The notes below the pieces were generated by a model, which saw only the letters and a list, made by a program, of their open reading frames with translations, did not search any database and was not told where the DNA came from. Positions 1 to 7,746 of a stretch of DNA of 64,000 bases are shown piece by piece. The DNA is taken from assembly GCA_964567685.1 (NCBI GenBank), contig CAZMNO010000010.1, positions 1 through 64,000 on the forward strand, read 5' to 3'. The stretch's first letter is position 1; each line of letters begins with the position of its first letter. The position numbers were made by a program, and so were the translations under genes. This DNA is from UBA5972 sp964567685. Lineage in GTDB: Bacteria; Pseudomonadota; Alphaproteobacteria; Rhodobacterales; Rhodobacteraceae.

Positions 1-55
1 ACTGTAACTCCGCCGGGGTGACCCATGCCTGGTTCGATTCCAGGGTCGCCCACCA
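1..55 (+). tRNA. tRNA-Tyr (GTA), 3' part only
   Basis: The window begins inside a tRNA. The anticodon loop CTGTAAC (2-8) carries GTA, read as tyrosine, and is followed by the 3' anticodon-stem strand TCCGC. Next come a long variable arm, which is expected for a class II tRNA such as bacterial tRNA-Tyr, a T-arm with stem CCTGG/CCAGG around TTCGATT (28-44), the acceptor strand GTCGCCC (45-51), discriminator A and an encoded CCA (53-55). The 5' half lies outside the window. The 3' 25 bases recur in degenerate form at 2708-2732. Confidence 0.9.
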
Positions 56-387
56 GTTGCAAGCTATTGATAACATGTAATTATTTTTCCTGAATTGTAT
101 CGAATTGCTTTCGTGAGCAAGCTTGGAAGCCGTCTGCCGGATACCCAAACCCTTGATCCATTCCTGGAACCCGGATTCGATTTACCGACGAATTTCTATC
201 AGTTCGGCTCAGGTCGCGTCGGGCGGGCAACTACGAAACGTTTTGTCCTTGAAGCCGCCAAAAAGACAATTCCTTGTTTTTCATACCAATTAGTTGGCTT
301 CTTGAGAGCCGGAAGGACAAGGCATTCTTGAATTTCGGGGGCTTGGGATTCAGTCCTTTCAAGTCTGCCCCTTCCCAACGGTTGTCT
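56..387. other. Intergenic region after tRNA-Tyr
   Basis: This stretch of about 330 bases has no convincing gene. Short reading frames exist but have no recognisable family, ribosome binding site or coding bias. A T-rich run just after the tRNA (about 82-90) may help end its transcription. If the tRNA 3' end is an attachment site, this is the first DNA of the inserted block. Confidence 0.5.
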
Positions 388-1134
388 TCAGGCCGAAAAC
401 AACAACATCCCCCAGACTATAAGAACCACGCCGACAACCTTTCCGACGCGCCCCCCATTGGGAAGAAGTTTTTCAGCGGCAACAAAGGCAGCCAATAGAG
501 TGATCGCCAATAGGTTCATCACTCCGAACACAAACAGCAGTGCCATTGCGGCCCAGCAGCAGCCGACGCAGTACCCGCCGTGCCGCAGGCCCATAACCAT
601 GGCTCCACCACGTCCGGGACGCCATTCTGTCAGCAGAAACCCGATGGGGGTGCGGCACTTTTCAAGGCATGCCTGTTTCCATGGTGCCCACTGAACAGCA
701 CCGACGGCAATGAGTGTTCCCCCGGCTATCCACGTGCTTTTGACAACCAGCATGTGGGAGAGGACACCTGACGACTGGAGCAACCATTGAATCAGCGTTG
801 CGGCACAGCAGAAGAAAGACCAGATCAGCAGATAGGCCAACATGAACCAGACGCTCTCGTGATCTCGGTTCTTTTGCCGAGAAAAATTCTGGTGGAGCAG
901 GATCATCGGGGCCGCTGAAGGCAGCATCATTGCCGCCATCATCACCGTCCACATGGTCCATACCCAGAACACCTGTGCCAGGGACCACGACGCCGTCATC
1001 GGCATCGTGAGTTTCACCAAGGGCTGATCCATGCTCAGAACGGACCAGACCACAAAGAACCATGCCAGCAGAGAAATCGGTACGAGTGTCAGGATGACAC
1101 CGCCTTGAGATGGCAAACCCGGTAGGGCCCTCAT
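388..1134 (-). CDS. DUF2182 integral membrane protein (predicted metal-binding)
   Basis: A 248-residue hydrophobic protein with about six to seven membrane segments. It matches the DUF2182 family, described only as predicted metal-binding integral membrane proteins. Visible hallmarks are the Met-rich MMAAMMLPSAAP segment, a cytosolic-type loop CLEKCR and the conserved GYCVGCCWAAM motif near residues 185-195; the Cys, His and Met residues could hold a metal. The start at 1134 is chosen because its ATG overlaps the TGA of the upstream DUF1326 gene (ATGA), which implies translational coupling. An upstream in-frame start at 1167 would overlap that gene by 37 bases. Function is unknown. The tight pairing suggests it works with the DUF1326 protein, perhaps as its membrane partner (inference). 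Confidence 0.85.
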   Translation of the reverse strand: MRALPGLPSQGGVILTLVPISLLAWFFVVWSVLSMDQPLVKLTMPMTASWSLAQVFWVWTMWTVMMAAMMLPSAAPMILLHQNFSRQKNRDHESVWFMLAYLLIWSFFCCAATLIQWLLQSSGVLSHMLVVKSTWIAGGTLIAVGAVQWAPWKQACLEKCRTPIGFLLTEWRPGRGGAMVMGLRHGGYCVGCCWAAMALLFVFGVMNLLAITLLAAFVAAEKLLPNGGRVGKVVGVVLIVWGMLLFSA

Positions 1135-1733
1135 TCCCAGTACGCGAAGTCGGTGGCGAATCCGCAACGCTCCTTATAGTCCCAGTGGAACGGCCCGTCC
1201 TTCAGCGTCAGGCTCGATACAGATTCCTGACCGGGGTGGTCGTGCCCTGGAATTCCACAGGATACGGTGCCGTCAAAGTCTACCATCCGGTCAACAGTAA
1301 CATTTGCTGCCTGCCCGACTTTGATGGTTTCCCGTCCTGCTTCATGACCCAGAGAAATCCTTGCCCGTTTCACATCCAGAACAGTGGCTATGTTTGCCGT
1401 AAACGCGATGTTTCCGTGCGACTTGCCCTGGAATATTTGGCTCAGTGCCTGGAATTGATTGTCATCTGCGTTTTCATCGACATAGATGATCACACGCCAG
1501 GGCTGGCCCTCTTCATCGTCATCATAACTACCCACCATGCAAACACTGAGGCCCGAGAGGTCGAGGTTTCCCAAGTGTCCTCGGTCAATTTTCCATGACA
1601 GGATAAAGTCACAGATGCCGTAGGTGGACAGCCCGTCTGCAACGCCGTTTTGCTGTCGGCACGGGCAGATCGCCTCACAGTTACAAGCTTCGTAGTAGCT
1701 TCCTTCGATGCGGTATGGGGTGGGTGCGGACAT
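1131..1733 (-). CDS. DUF1326 domain-containing protein
   Basis: A 200-residue soluble protein of the DUF1326 family. The N-terminal motif YEACNCEAICPC has four cysteines in a CxC-x3-CxC arrangement (about residues 17-25), suggestive of a metal or thiol centre. No biochemical role is established for the family. The start at 1733 has AAAGGA seven bases upstream, and family resemblance begins directly after it; a longer in-frame extension to 1880 would run through the divergent promoter and is rejected. The gene is coupled by ATGA to the downstream DUF2182 membrane protein and is divergent from an HxlR regulator, so the three probably form one regulated module. Confidence 0.85.
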   Translation of the reverse strand: MSAPTPYRIEGSYYEACNCEAICPCRQQNGVADGLSTYGICDFILSWKIDRGHLGNLDLSGLSVCMVGSYDDDEEGQPWRVIIYVDENADDNQFQALSQIFQGKSHGNIAFTANIATVLDVKRARISLGHEAGRETIKVGQAANVTVDRMVDFDGTVSCGIPGHDHPGQESVSSLTLKDGPFHWDYKERCGFATDFAYWE

Positions 1734-1814
1734 GGGCAAATCCTTTGATCTGGCGACAAATAAAGAATTGCGTATGCCAGCCCGGCCTTCCAGTGTAGGA
1801 AGTGTAGCGAACGC

Positions 1815-1831
1815 AGTACAGTTTGTGTACT
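1815..1831. promoter_or_regulatory. Perfect inverted repeat, likely HxlR operator
   Basis: AGTACA and TGTACT flank a 5-base spacer (GTTTG), giving a perfect dyad between the DUF1326 gene and the HxlR-family gene. HxlR-type regulators bind short dyads as dimers, often next to their own gene. Assignment to this regulator is inference from position and symmetry. Confidence 0.6.
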
Positions 1832-1886
1832 GGACCTGCCGCCCGGCGTCCTTGATTATGGGCGGCAATCCGGAGGTCAAAATTCA

Positions 1887-2561
1887 ATGAGTGGATACAA
1901 TCAATTTTGCCCGGTCGCAAAAGCCTGTGAGGTGCTGGAGCCCCGTTGGACCCTGTTGATCCTATGCGAAATGTGGTCAGGCTCAACCCGGTTCAATGAA
2001 ATCAAACGGGGGGTGCCGGGGATGTCACCGACCCTGATGTCCAGACGCCTGAAGGAAATGGAATTCCGGGGGCTGATTACCCGAGAGGAAAGCCAAGGCT
2101 CCAGACTCATCACCTATCGGACGACCGAAATCGCCAAGGAACTGGAGCCCATTGTCCACGCCCTGGGCCAGTGGGCCCATCGGAACATCGATGCGGATGT
2201 AACCCTGGAAAACCTCGACGCCCGGCTTCTGATGTGGAACATCCGCCGGAAGGTCGATGTTTCGGTGTTTCCAACGGGAAAGACCACCATTCAGTTCATA
2301 TATCCTGAGCTTCCGAAGGAAGAGCAAAACTACTGGCTGATCTGCAAATCCGGCGTGGAAACCGATCTGTGCCTGATCGATCCGGGTTTTGATGTGGACC
2401 TATTTATTTCCGCCGACCTGAAGGCGATGACTTCTGCATGGATCGGACTGTCCGATCTGCAAAAGGAAATATCGGACGACAAGATTTCTATCATCGGAGA
2501 TCAGAGTTTGGCCGAAAAAATCAATAAGTGGATGGTCCGAAGTTCGTTTGCGGCTGGCTGA
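1887..2561 (+). CDS. HxlR-family winged helix-turn-helix regulator
   Basis: A 224-residue protein. The first ~100 residues form an HxlR winged helix, including the typical opening FCPVAKACEVLEPRW and the recognition region MSPTLMSRRLKEME. The rest resembles the SCP2-like C-terminal extension seen in longer members. Cys8 and Cys14 lie at the N-terminus, where several HxlR proteins carry a redox- or electrophile-sensing cysteine; sensing here is inference. GGAGGT precedes the ATG by nine bases. It diverges from the DUF1326/DUF2182 pair across a 153-base region with a perfect dyad, so it probably controls that pair and itself. Confidence 0.88.
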   Translation: MSGYNQFCPVAKACEVLEPRWTLLILCEMWSGSTRFNEIKRGVPGMSPTLMSRRLKEMEFRGLITREESQGSRLITYRTTEIAKELEPIVHALGQWAHRNIDADVTLENLDARLLMWNIRRKVDVSVFPTGKTTIQFIYPELPKEEQNYWLICKSGVETDLCLIDPGFDVDLFISADLKAMTSAWIGLSDLQKEISDDKISIIGDQSLAEKINKWMVRSSFAAG

Positions 2562-2927
2562 CCAATTGCTCATGTCGATGGTGATGCACATCATGCTTTC
2601 GATACATTTTCGGTGCGGTTCGATACAAACTGGACAACCGCCTAGCTAATAAACTTAGGCAAGTCGATGATATAAAGTAGAAATTTCTTCTTTCAGAATT
2701 TGTGCAGAGTTCGATTCCAGGATCGCCTACCATTCCGCCGGACAATCTGTTCTTCACTCAGCCATCAATGCCATCAGGCATATCGGTGCGTATTGTGGCT
2801 GTTCGCAACATTCCGAAGATCCCCTCCCATTTCCGTATTCGAAGAATTTTAGATTGAGCGGCGGAACTATTAATACTGCCGTTCGCTGAACCCGATTTTG
2901 CAAGTGGCGCGTGGTAATAGGCAGCTA
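2562..2927. other. AT-rich intergenic region with tRNA-end copy
   Basis: About 365 bases with no gene. It is visibly richer in A and T than the flanks. It contains the degenerate tRNA-Tyr 3' end at 2708-2732 and, further on, the leader of the Hint-domain gene. No clear terminator hairpin was seen after the HxlR gene. Confidence 0.55.
2708..2732 (+). repeat. Degenerate copy of tRNA-Tyr 3' end (att-like)
   Basis: Twenty-two of 25 bases match the tRNA-Tyr 3' end at 31-55; all three differences are transitions. It keeps the T-loop TTCGATTCCAGG and an ACCA end, but nothing upstream folds as the rest of a tRNA. Direct repeats of a tRNA 3' end are the classical footprint of integration by a tyrosine recombinase. 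No integrase gene lies between the two copies, so this would be a remnant or a dependent element. Confidence 0.6.
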
Positions 2928-3923
2928 ATGGCCAATATCAATATTACCAGCAGCGGCACTTACGAGATGGGCGATGGCGACAAGGCCAAGATTGATATTT
3001 CAGGCGGCGGGACCGTCACCCTGCAGGCGGCTGCCGGGGATGACAATGTTGACAAGATAACCATCGAGTTTGAAGATAATGACAGCCAGGGTGATGTCGT
3101 TACCGTCGATCTTTCGACTTTTGACGAAGATGACCTGCATATCGACATCAAGGATTACGATCCATCCGATCAGATCATTCTTCAGGGTGCAACGATTACC
3201 GGCGTTGATCCGACGGATTCAAGCAAGCTGACATTTACCTATATCGGCGAGGATGGAAGTACATATACCGGGTATGCTCATCTCAAGGATTCAGGGGAAA
3301 ACGATTTCACCGATCCGGCCAGTCCAATTATCATCTGTTTCGCGAAAGGCACCCTGATCCGGACGCAGGAGGGTGAGGTGCCGGTTGAAGAACTGGCCGT
3401 CGGCGATTTTGTCATAACCCGGGATTGCGGACCTCAACAGATCCGCTGGATCGGATCGCGGCAGTTAGATTCGGTTGACCTTGCTCAGCAGCCGGATCTT
3501 TACCCCATTCGCATTGACAGGGGTGCGCTTGGCGAGGGCAAACCATCACGGGTTCTGGTCGTGTCACCGCAGCATCGGTTTTCAATGGGTAGCCCGGCAA
3601 CGCAACTTTTATTCGGGCAGGAAGACGTTCTGGTTTCGGCCAAACATCTGGTGAATGAAATGACCATCAGGCGGGATGTGACGGTTGCCGAAGTGACGTA
3701 TTTTCACATTCTTTTTGACAGCCACCAGATTGTCTTTTCAAACGGTTCTCCAAGCGAGAGTCTGCATACTGGCGACATGGCGCTCTCTGCACTGGATCAG
3801 GAAACCTTGAGTGAGATTCTTTCGCTGTTTCCAGAGCTTGCAGAGAAGACTCCACGCGGGTTACAAACGGTTCATCCCGTTCTGAAAGCCTATGAAGCCC
3901 AGGTTATGCTGGCAGATTCGTAG
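2928..3923 (+). CDS. Hint-domain (Hedgehog/intein-type) protein
   Basis: A 331-residue protein. The N-terminal ~130 residues are acidic, rich in Asp, Gly and Thr, and predicted beta-rich, like the calcium-binding passenger regions of roseobacter secreted proteins. From about residue 136 it carries a Hint_2-type domain: CFAKGTLIRTQEGEVPVEEL, then VSPQHRF and the closing SHQIVFSNG/ESLHTGDMAL block. Hint domains self-cleave or cross-link through the leading Cys, which is present; whether this one is active is not shown. No Sec signal peptide is visible, as is usual for type I secretion substrates. An in-frame TTG at 2898 would add ten residues; ATG at 2928 is preferred because the beta-rich repeat begins there. 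It lies directly after the att-like repeat. Confidence 0.82.
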   Translation: MANINITSSGTYEMGDGDKAKIDISGGGTVTLQAAAGDDNVDKITIEFEDNDSQGDVVTVDLSTFDEDDLHIDIKDYDPSDQIILQGATITGVDPTDSSKLTFTYIGEDGSTYTGYAHLKDSGENDFTDPASPIIICFAKGTLIRTQEGEVPVEELAVGDFVITRDCGPQQIRWIGSRQLDSVDLAQQPDLYPIRIDRGALGEGKPSRVLVVSPQHRFSMGSPATQLLFGQEDVLVSAKHLVNEMTIRRDVTVAEVTYFHILFDSHQIVFSNGSPSESLHTGDMALSALDQETLSEILSLFPELAEKTPRGLQTVHPVLKAYEAQVMLADS

Positions 3924-4104
3924 GTTGGATTTTGGGAAATGCGGTGCGCGTTGTCTGACCTGACGATCTTGCATGCACCGCCTCTATTTACCGTGCCCAG
4001 TGCGTGGCAGCACCTCTGTCAATTTGACATCACCACTGAAGTTGCTGGGTTCTTGGAAGAAACAACACAAGCGGTCGGGGTGATCGTTTCGGTTTGATCC
4101 AGCC

Positions 4105-4521
4105 TCAAGGTGTCATGACGTTTTCGCGCTTGAAGGACACTGTATCGGTGCTGCCGTCATCATAGATCAGCGTTATCGTGACGGTTTCGATACTGCCGAG
4201 AGGCAGGGTGATATATGGCAGGCGGTCCGGTTCTTTCATGGCATTTGGCGCCCCTTCACCCTCGTAGCATTGCTCCAGCTCCCATATCTGATCGGCGGTT
4301 TCTGAATTGACGCCGTATTTGACCCCGTCCAACCCGCAGCGCCAGGCTTCGATATGGGTGAAATAGAGCAGGTCATTGCCGTCAAATTCCCTGACTGCGA
4401 TCCAGTTGCCTTTCGTGGCATTGAGGATCGGTTTGATTTCGGCGGCGGTGGTGAAGGCCTGTGCTGGCATGGCTGTTGCGGCAAGTGCGCAGGCGAAAAG
4501 TGGGGCGATGAAATGTTTCAT
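4105..4521 (-). CDS. Small secreted protein of unknown function
   Basis: A 138-residue protein with a clear Sec signal peptide (MKHFIAPLFACALAATAMPA, cleavage near AQA-FTT). The mature part has two cysteines (AWRCG and EQCYEG) that could pair in the periplasm. It ends in a beta-strand-rich segment with YDDGSTDTVSFKR. I do not recognise a characterised family. The start at 4521 is set by the signal peptide and a GGGAG upstream. It is divergent from the glycosyltransferase-like gene. Confidence 0.7.
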   Translation of the reverse strand: MKHFIAPLFACALAATAMPAQAFTTAAEIKPILNATKGNWIAVREFDGNDLLYFTHIEAWRCGLDGVKYGVNSETADQIWELEQCYEGEGAPNAMKEPDRLPYITLPLGSIETVTITLIYDDGSTDTVSFKRENVMTP

Positions 4522-4661
4522 GATACTGCTCCCTATCTGTGCAATCATCTTTCAGTATCCACATTTCCCATTTCTTTGCACGGGAATTGCCAATCTCGAT
4601 GGGTTACAGCGGGGTTAAACCGGCCTATAGTCACAAAAAAGAAATCCGAAGGCAGAGCAGA

Positions 4662-5648
4662 ATGCCCGAGAACTTCAATATCTTCGCCATCGTTCAGGGT
4701 GGGCGGCTGCAATATGAAGCGGTGCTGCTGGCGGCTTCGCTGAAGGAAACCAACCCTGACCTGAAGGCGAAGCTTTGGCTGGGCGAGCCGCAGCCCGGGG
4801 ACCGGTGGGACTATAACCCAAAGATCAACAACCCGGATGTGCATGAATTGCTGCAGGCACTTGGGGCCGAGATAGTGCCGTTTGAGAACGTGCATTTTGG
4901 TTCTTCCTATCCCTACGGCAACAAGATTGAGGGGTTGAAAGCACTGCCCAAAGGCGAGCCTTTCGTTTTCTTTGACACCGATACGCTGTTTCTGGATGAC
5001 CTCGGCAAGGTGCCGTTTGATTTCAGCCGCCCTTCGGCCTCGATGCGGCGCGAAGGGACGTGGCCTGAGATCGAACTTTACGGCCCCGGTTATACCGAGA
5101 CCTGGAAATCGCTTTACGACAGGTTCGGGCTTGATTTTGAAAGCTCGCTGGATAAGCGCCATCCGGATGAGTATTGGGAGCGCTATCTTTATTTCAATGC
5201 CGGTTGGTTTTACGGCGCTTGTCCGCATGAATTCAGCGATCTGTTCTTGGAGTACGCGCTGGAAATCCGTGACAATCCGCCGGAGGCGCTGATCTGCCAG
5301 TCACTTGATCCGTGGCTTGATCAGGTGGCACTGCCTTTGGTCATTCACAAGTTGGGAGGTGGGCGTGATGTTGTGCCGCCGGGATTACTGGATGGGTCGG
5401 TCACCTGTCATTGGCGGGTTTTGCCACTGTTATATGCGCGGGAGAGTGATCGGGTTGTAGAGGTTCTTGAAGAGGTGGCGGCTCCAAACAAGATCAAGAA
5501 GGTGATCAAGCAATATGACCCGATCAAGCGGATGATCTATCAGGGACGGGGGCATAAGGTGCGGGCGCTGTTCGATCAGAATGATCTGCCGAGGAAGGAA
5601 CAGAAGATCCGCAACCGGATCAAATCCAACAAGCTCTGGATGCGCTGA
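4662..5648 (+). CDS. Glycosyltransferase-like protein (nucleotide-diphospho-sugar fold)
   Basis: A 328-residue cytosolic protein. It opens with FNIFAIVQGGRLQYEAVLLA, resembling the first strand and helix of GT-A glycosyltransferases. At about residues 103-107 it carries FFDTDTLF, a DxD-type motif that in such enzymes binds the metal and the sugar nucleotide. A basic C-terminal tail (KIRNRIKSNKLWMR) could touch membrane or polymer. The start at 4662 gives a normal N-terminus; an earlier in-frame ATG at 4539 would overlap the divergent gene. The acceptor and sugar are unknown. A strong hairpin follows the stop. Confidence 0.6.
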   Translation: MPENFNIFAIVQGGRLQYEAVLLAASLKETNPDLKAKLWLGEPQPGDRWDYNPKINNPDVHELLQALGAEIVPFENVHFGSSYPYGNKIEGLKALPKGEPFVFFDTDTLFLDDLGKVPFDFSRPSASMRREGTWPEIELYGPGYTETWKSLYDRFGLDFESSLDKRHPDEYWERYLYFNAGWFYGACPHEFSDLFLEYALEIRDNPPEALICQSLDPWLDQVALPLVIHKLGGGRDVVPPGLLDGSVTCHWRVLPLLYARESDRVVEVLEEVAAPNKIKKVIKQYDPIKRMIYQGRGHKVRALFDQNDLPRKEQKIRNRIKSNKLWMR

Positions 5649-5660
5649 GGCGGCGCGGGC

Positions 5661-5683
5661 AAAGGGGGCTGTCTGCCCCCTTT
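5661..5683. terminator. Strong hairpin between convergent genes
   Basis: A perfect 9-bp stem (AAAGGGGGC with GCCCCCTTT) with a 5-base loop lies between the convergent glycosyltransferase-like gene and hisE. It is followed closely by the dispersed tail sequence at 5688-5714. Position between convergent genes suggests bidirectional termination. Confidence 0.7.
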
Positions 5684-5687
5684 GGAA

Positions 5688-5714
5688 CCCCCGAGAGTAT
5701 TTTTGAAACAATGA
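5688..5714 (+). repeat. Dispersed hairpin-tail repeat, copy A
   Basis: Contains GAGAGTATTT followed by GAAACAATGA, preceded by a run of C and a GC-rich hairpin. Related copies are at 9613-9642 (+) and 48461-48485 (-). Each is intergenic and each follows a GC hairpin on the same strand. Confidence 0.65.
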
Positions 5715-5718
5715 GTTA

Positions 5719-6036
5719 TCAGGGTTTACGGGCGGCTTTCTCAGCAATGCCTGATGTGGCTGTGCGCCGTTCGAGTTCTTTCAGTACATCCGCTAGGTCG
5801 ACGTCGCGGGCGGCCAGCATGACCAGCAGATGGTAAAGTACGTCGGCGGCCTCATTGGTCAGGTTTTCGCGGTCGTTTTTGACCGCGGCAATGATGGCCT
5901 CAACCGCTTCTTCGCCGAATTTCTCGGCTGCCTTTTCCGGCCCTTTGGCCAGCAGCTTTGCTGTCCAGGAGGTATCGGGATCGGCGGTTTTGCGTGCGTT
6001 GATGGTCTCGGCCAGATTTGTCAGAATATCGCTCAT
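5719..6036 (-). CDS. hisE: Phosphoribosyl-ATP diphosphatase
   Basis: A 105-residue all-helical protein of the MazG-like HisE family, which hydrolyses phosphoribosyl-ATP to phosphoribosyl-AMP in the second step of histidine synthesis. The metal-binding region KFGEEAVEAIIAA and the later NEAADVLYHLLVML helix are intact, and the length is typical. Its ATG overlaps the TGA of hisF (ATGA, 6033-6036), so it is translationally coupled as the last gene of the cluster. hisI, for the next step, is not in the window. Confidence 0.95.
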   Translation of the reverse strand: MSDILTNLAETINARKTADPDTSWTAKLLAKGPEKAAEKFGEEAVEAIIAAVKNDRENLTNEAADVLYHLLVMLAARDVDLADVLKELERRTATSGIAEKAARKP

Positions 6037-6791
6037 AGGCGCACCGGGATCCCTTTTGACTGCATATGTTCCTTGGCTTCGCGGATCGTATATTCACCAA
6101 AGTGAAAGATCGAGGCGGCGAGAACAGCGCTGGCATGGCCTTTGGTCACACCTTCCACCAGATGATCGAGCGTGCCGACCCCGCCTGAGGCGATCACCGG
6201 GATTTTTACCGCATCGGCAATGGCGCGGGTCAGCGGCAGGTTGAAACCGGCGCGGGTGCCGTCGCGATCCATTGAGGTGAGCAGGATTTCACCGGCGCCT
6301 TTCTTTTCCACCAGGCGGGCGAATTCAACCGCATCGATGCCGGTTTCGCGCCGCCCGCCATGGGTGAAGATTTCCCATTTTCCGGGGCTTGTGGTTTTGG
6401 CGTCGATGGCGACGACAATGCACTGGTTGCCGAACTTGCTGGCTGATTGCGCCACGACATCGGGGTCGGCAACGGCGGCGGAGTTGAACGAGACCTTGTC
6501 GGCCCCGGCCAGCAGAAGGGCGCGGACGTCATCGGGCGTTCTGACACCGCCACCGATGGTCAGCGGCATGAAACATTGCTCAGCAGTTCGGCGGGCAACG
6601 TCATGCATTGTACCACGGTTTTCATGCGTTGCGTTGATGTCTAGAAAGCAAAGCTCATCCGCCCCGGCGGCATCATAGGCCTTGGCGCTTTCAACAGGAT
6701 CGCCGGCGTCGATCAGATCGACGAAATTAACGCCTTTGACGACGCGGCCGTCTTTGACGTCAAGGCAGGGGATGATGCGGGTTTTGAGCAT
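6033..6791 (-). CDS. hisF: Imidazole glycerol phosphate synthase, cyclase subunit
   Basis: A 252-residue (beta-alpha)8 barrel. With HisH it converts PRFAR and ammonia from glutamine into imidazole glycerol phosphate and AICAR. Catalytic Asp11 sits in IIPCLDVKDG and the second catalytic Asp in VVAIDAKTT; phosphate-binding loops such as SGGVGTLDH are present. It is full length. It follows the small CxxC gene by only eight bases and is coupled to hisE. Confidence 0.97.
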   Translation of the reverse strand: MLKTRIIPCLDVKDGRVVKGVNFVDLIDAGDPVESAKAYDAAGADELCFLDINATHENRGTMHDVARRTAEQCFMPLTIGGGVRTPDDVRALLLAGADKVSFNSAAVADPDVVAQSASKFGNQCIVVAIDAKTTSPGKWEIFTHGGRRETGIDAVEFARLVEKKGAGEILLTSMDRDGTRAGFNLPLTRAIADAVKIPVIASGGVGTLDHLVEGVTKGHASAVLAASIFHFGEYTIREAKEHMQSKGIPVRL

Positions 6792-6799
6792 ATTTTATC

Positions 6800-7021
6800 C
6801 TAACCGCGGAAAGCGCACCAAGACACATCCTTCCAACCATTTTTCTTAATCTGGGTAAGTTTGTGTTCGGCCTCTTCCTTATACTGAAAAACGTACCATC
6901 GGTCGTTTTTACCAGAGCTCTTTCCTTGAGTGCCCACGCCGAAATTACAAAAGGAACAGTCGCCTGAATGGGCGCGGGCACGCTCGTGCGTCCAGTTTTC
7001 ATAGACATAATATGGTTTCAT
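6800..7021 (-). CDS. Small CxxC protein embedded in the his operon
   Basis: A 73-residue protein that starts MKPYYVYENWTHERARAHSG and contains GDCSFCNFGVGTQG, a CxxC pair within a Gly-rich turn, with a later Cys near the C-terminus. Small proteins with a similar YYVYENWT...GDC.xCN pattern occur widely in bacteria and are uncharacterised, to my knowledge. Its ATG overlaps the hisA stop (ATGA, 7018-7021) and hisF begins eight bases after its end, so it is a true operon member. The CxxC could bind zinc, but with at most three Cys a dimeric site would be needed (speculation). Confidence 0.75.
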   Translation of the reverse strand: MKPYYVYENWTHERARAHSGDCSFCNFGVGTQGKSSGKNDRWYVFQYKEEAEHKLTQIKKNGWKDVSWCAFRG

Positions 7022-7746
7022 GATTGCTCCTTCAGTAAAACCGCCGCCGCCGCCAGATCAATCGCCCCATCATAGATCGCCCGCCCGGAAATTGCCCCGT
7101 TGAGCGGAGCGCCGCAATTCTTCAATGCCGTCAAATCCGCCATTGACGAAACACCACCCGAGGCGATCACCGGAATGCTGACCGCATTGGCCAACGCCGC
7201 GGTGGCCTCGATATTCGGGCCCTGCATGGCGCCGTCGCGGTTGATGTCGGTGTAGATGATGGCGGCAACACCGGCGTCTTCAAAGCTTTTGGCAAGATCG
7301 GTGACCAGAACGTCGGTTTCTTTTGCCCAGCCTTTGGTGGCAACGCGACCTTCGCGGGCGTCGATGCCGACGGCGACCTGACCTTCGAAGCGGCGGGCGG
7401 CCTCTTTGACAAGGGTTGGGTTTTCCACGGCGACCGTACCAAGGATGACCCGCGTCAGGCCTTTCTCAAGCCACATTTCAATCGTGGCCATGTCACGGAT
7501 GCCGCCTCCAAGCTGTGCCGGGATATCGCAGGCCCTCAGAATGGCTTCGACCGGGGAGGCATTGACCGGCTCACCGGCAAAAGCGCCATTGAGATCAACC
7601 AGATGCAGCCATTCACAGCCCGCATCCTCGAACGTCAGCGCTTGTGCCGCCGGATTGTCGTTGAAGACCGTGGCCTTGTCCATTTCGCCTTTGAGCAGGC
7701 GCACGCATTGGCCGTCTTTGAGGTCAATTGCTGGGTAGAGGATCAT
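7018..7746 (-). CDS. hisA: Phosphoribosylformimino-AICAR ribotide isomerase
   Basis: A 242-residue barrel that isomerises ProFAR to PRFAR. Catalytic Asp8 is in YPAIDLKDG and the second acid in VGIDAREGRVATKGW; the barrel repeats QLGGGIRD and IPVIASGGVS are typical. It is full length. It is coupled by ATGA to the small CxxC gene. The preceding his gene (hisH) is separated from it by a DUF2147 gene on the opposite strand, so hisA may have its own promoter. Confidence 0.97.
   Translation of the reverse strand: MILYPAIDLKDGQCVRLLKGEMDKATVFNDNPAAQALTFEDAGCEWLHLVDLNGAFAGEPVNASPVEAILRACDIPAQLGGGIRDMATIEMWLEKGLTRVILGTVAVENPTLVKEAARRFEGQVAVGIDAREGRVATKGWAKETDVLVTDLAKSFEDAGVAAIIYTDINRDGAMQGPNIEATAALANAVSIPVIASGGVSSMADLTALKNCGAPLNGAISGRAIYDGAIDLAAAAVLLKEQS

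Noticed and set aside
95..498. Short plus-strand reading frames after the tRNA
   Set aside because: No family likeness and no convincing ribosome binding site; the second overlaps the DUF2182 gene on the other strand.
2640..2732. A second functional tRNA gene ending at 2732
   Set aside because: Only the T-arm and acceptor 3' strand match. Upstream bases do not give an anticodon stem or a matching 5' acceptor strand.
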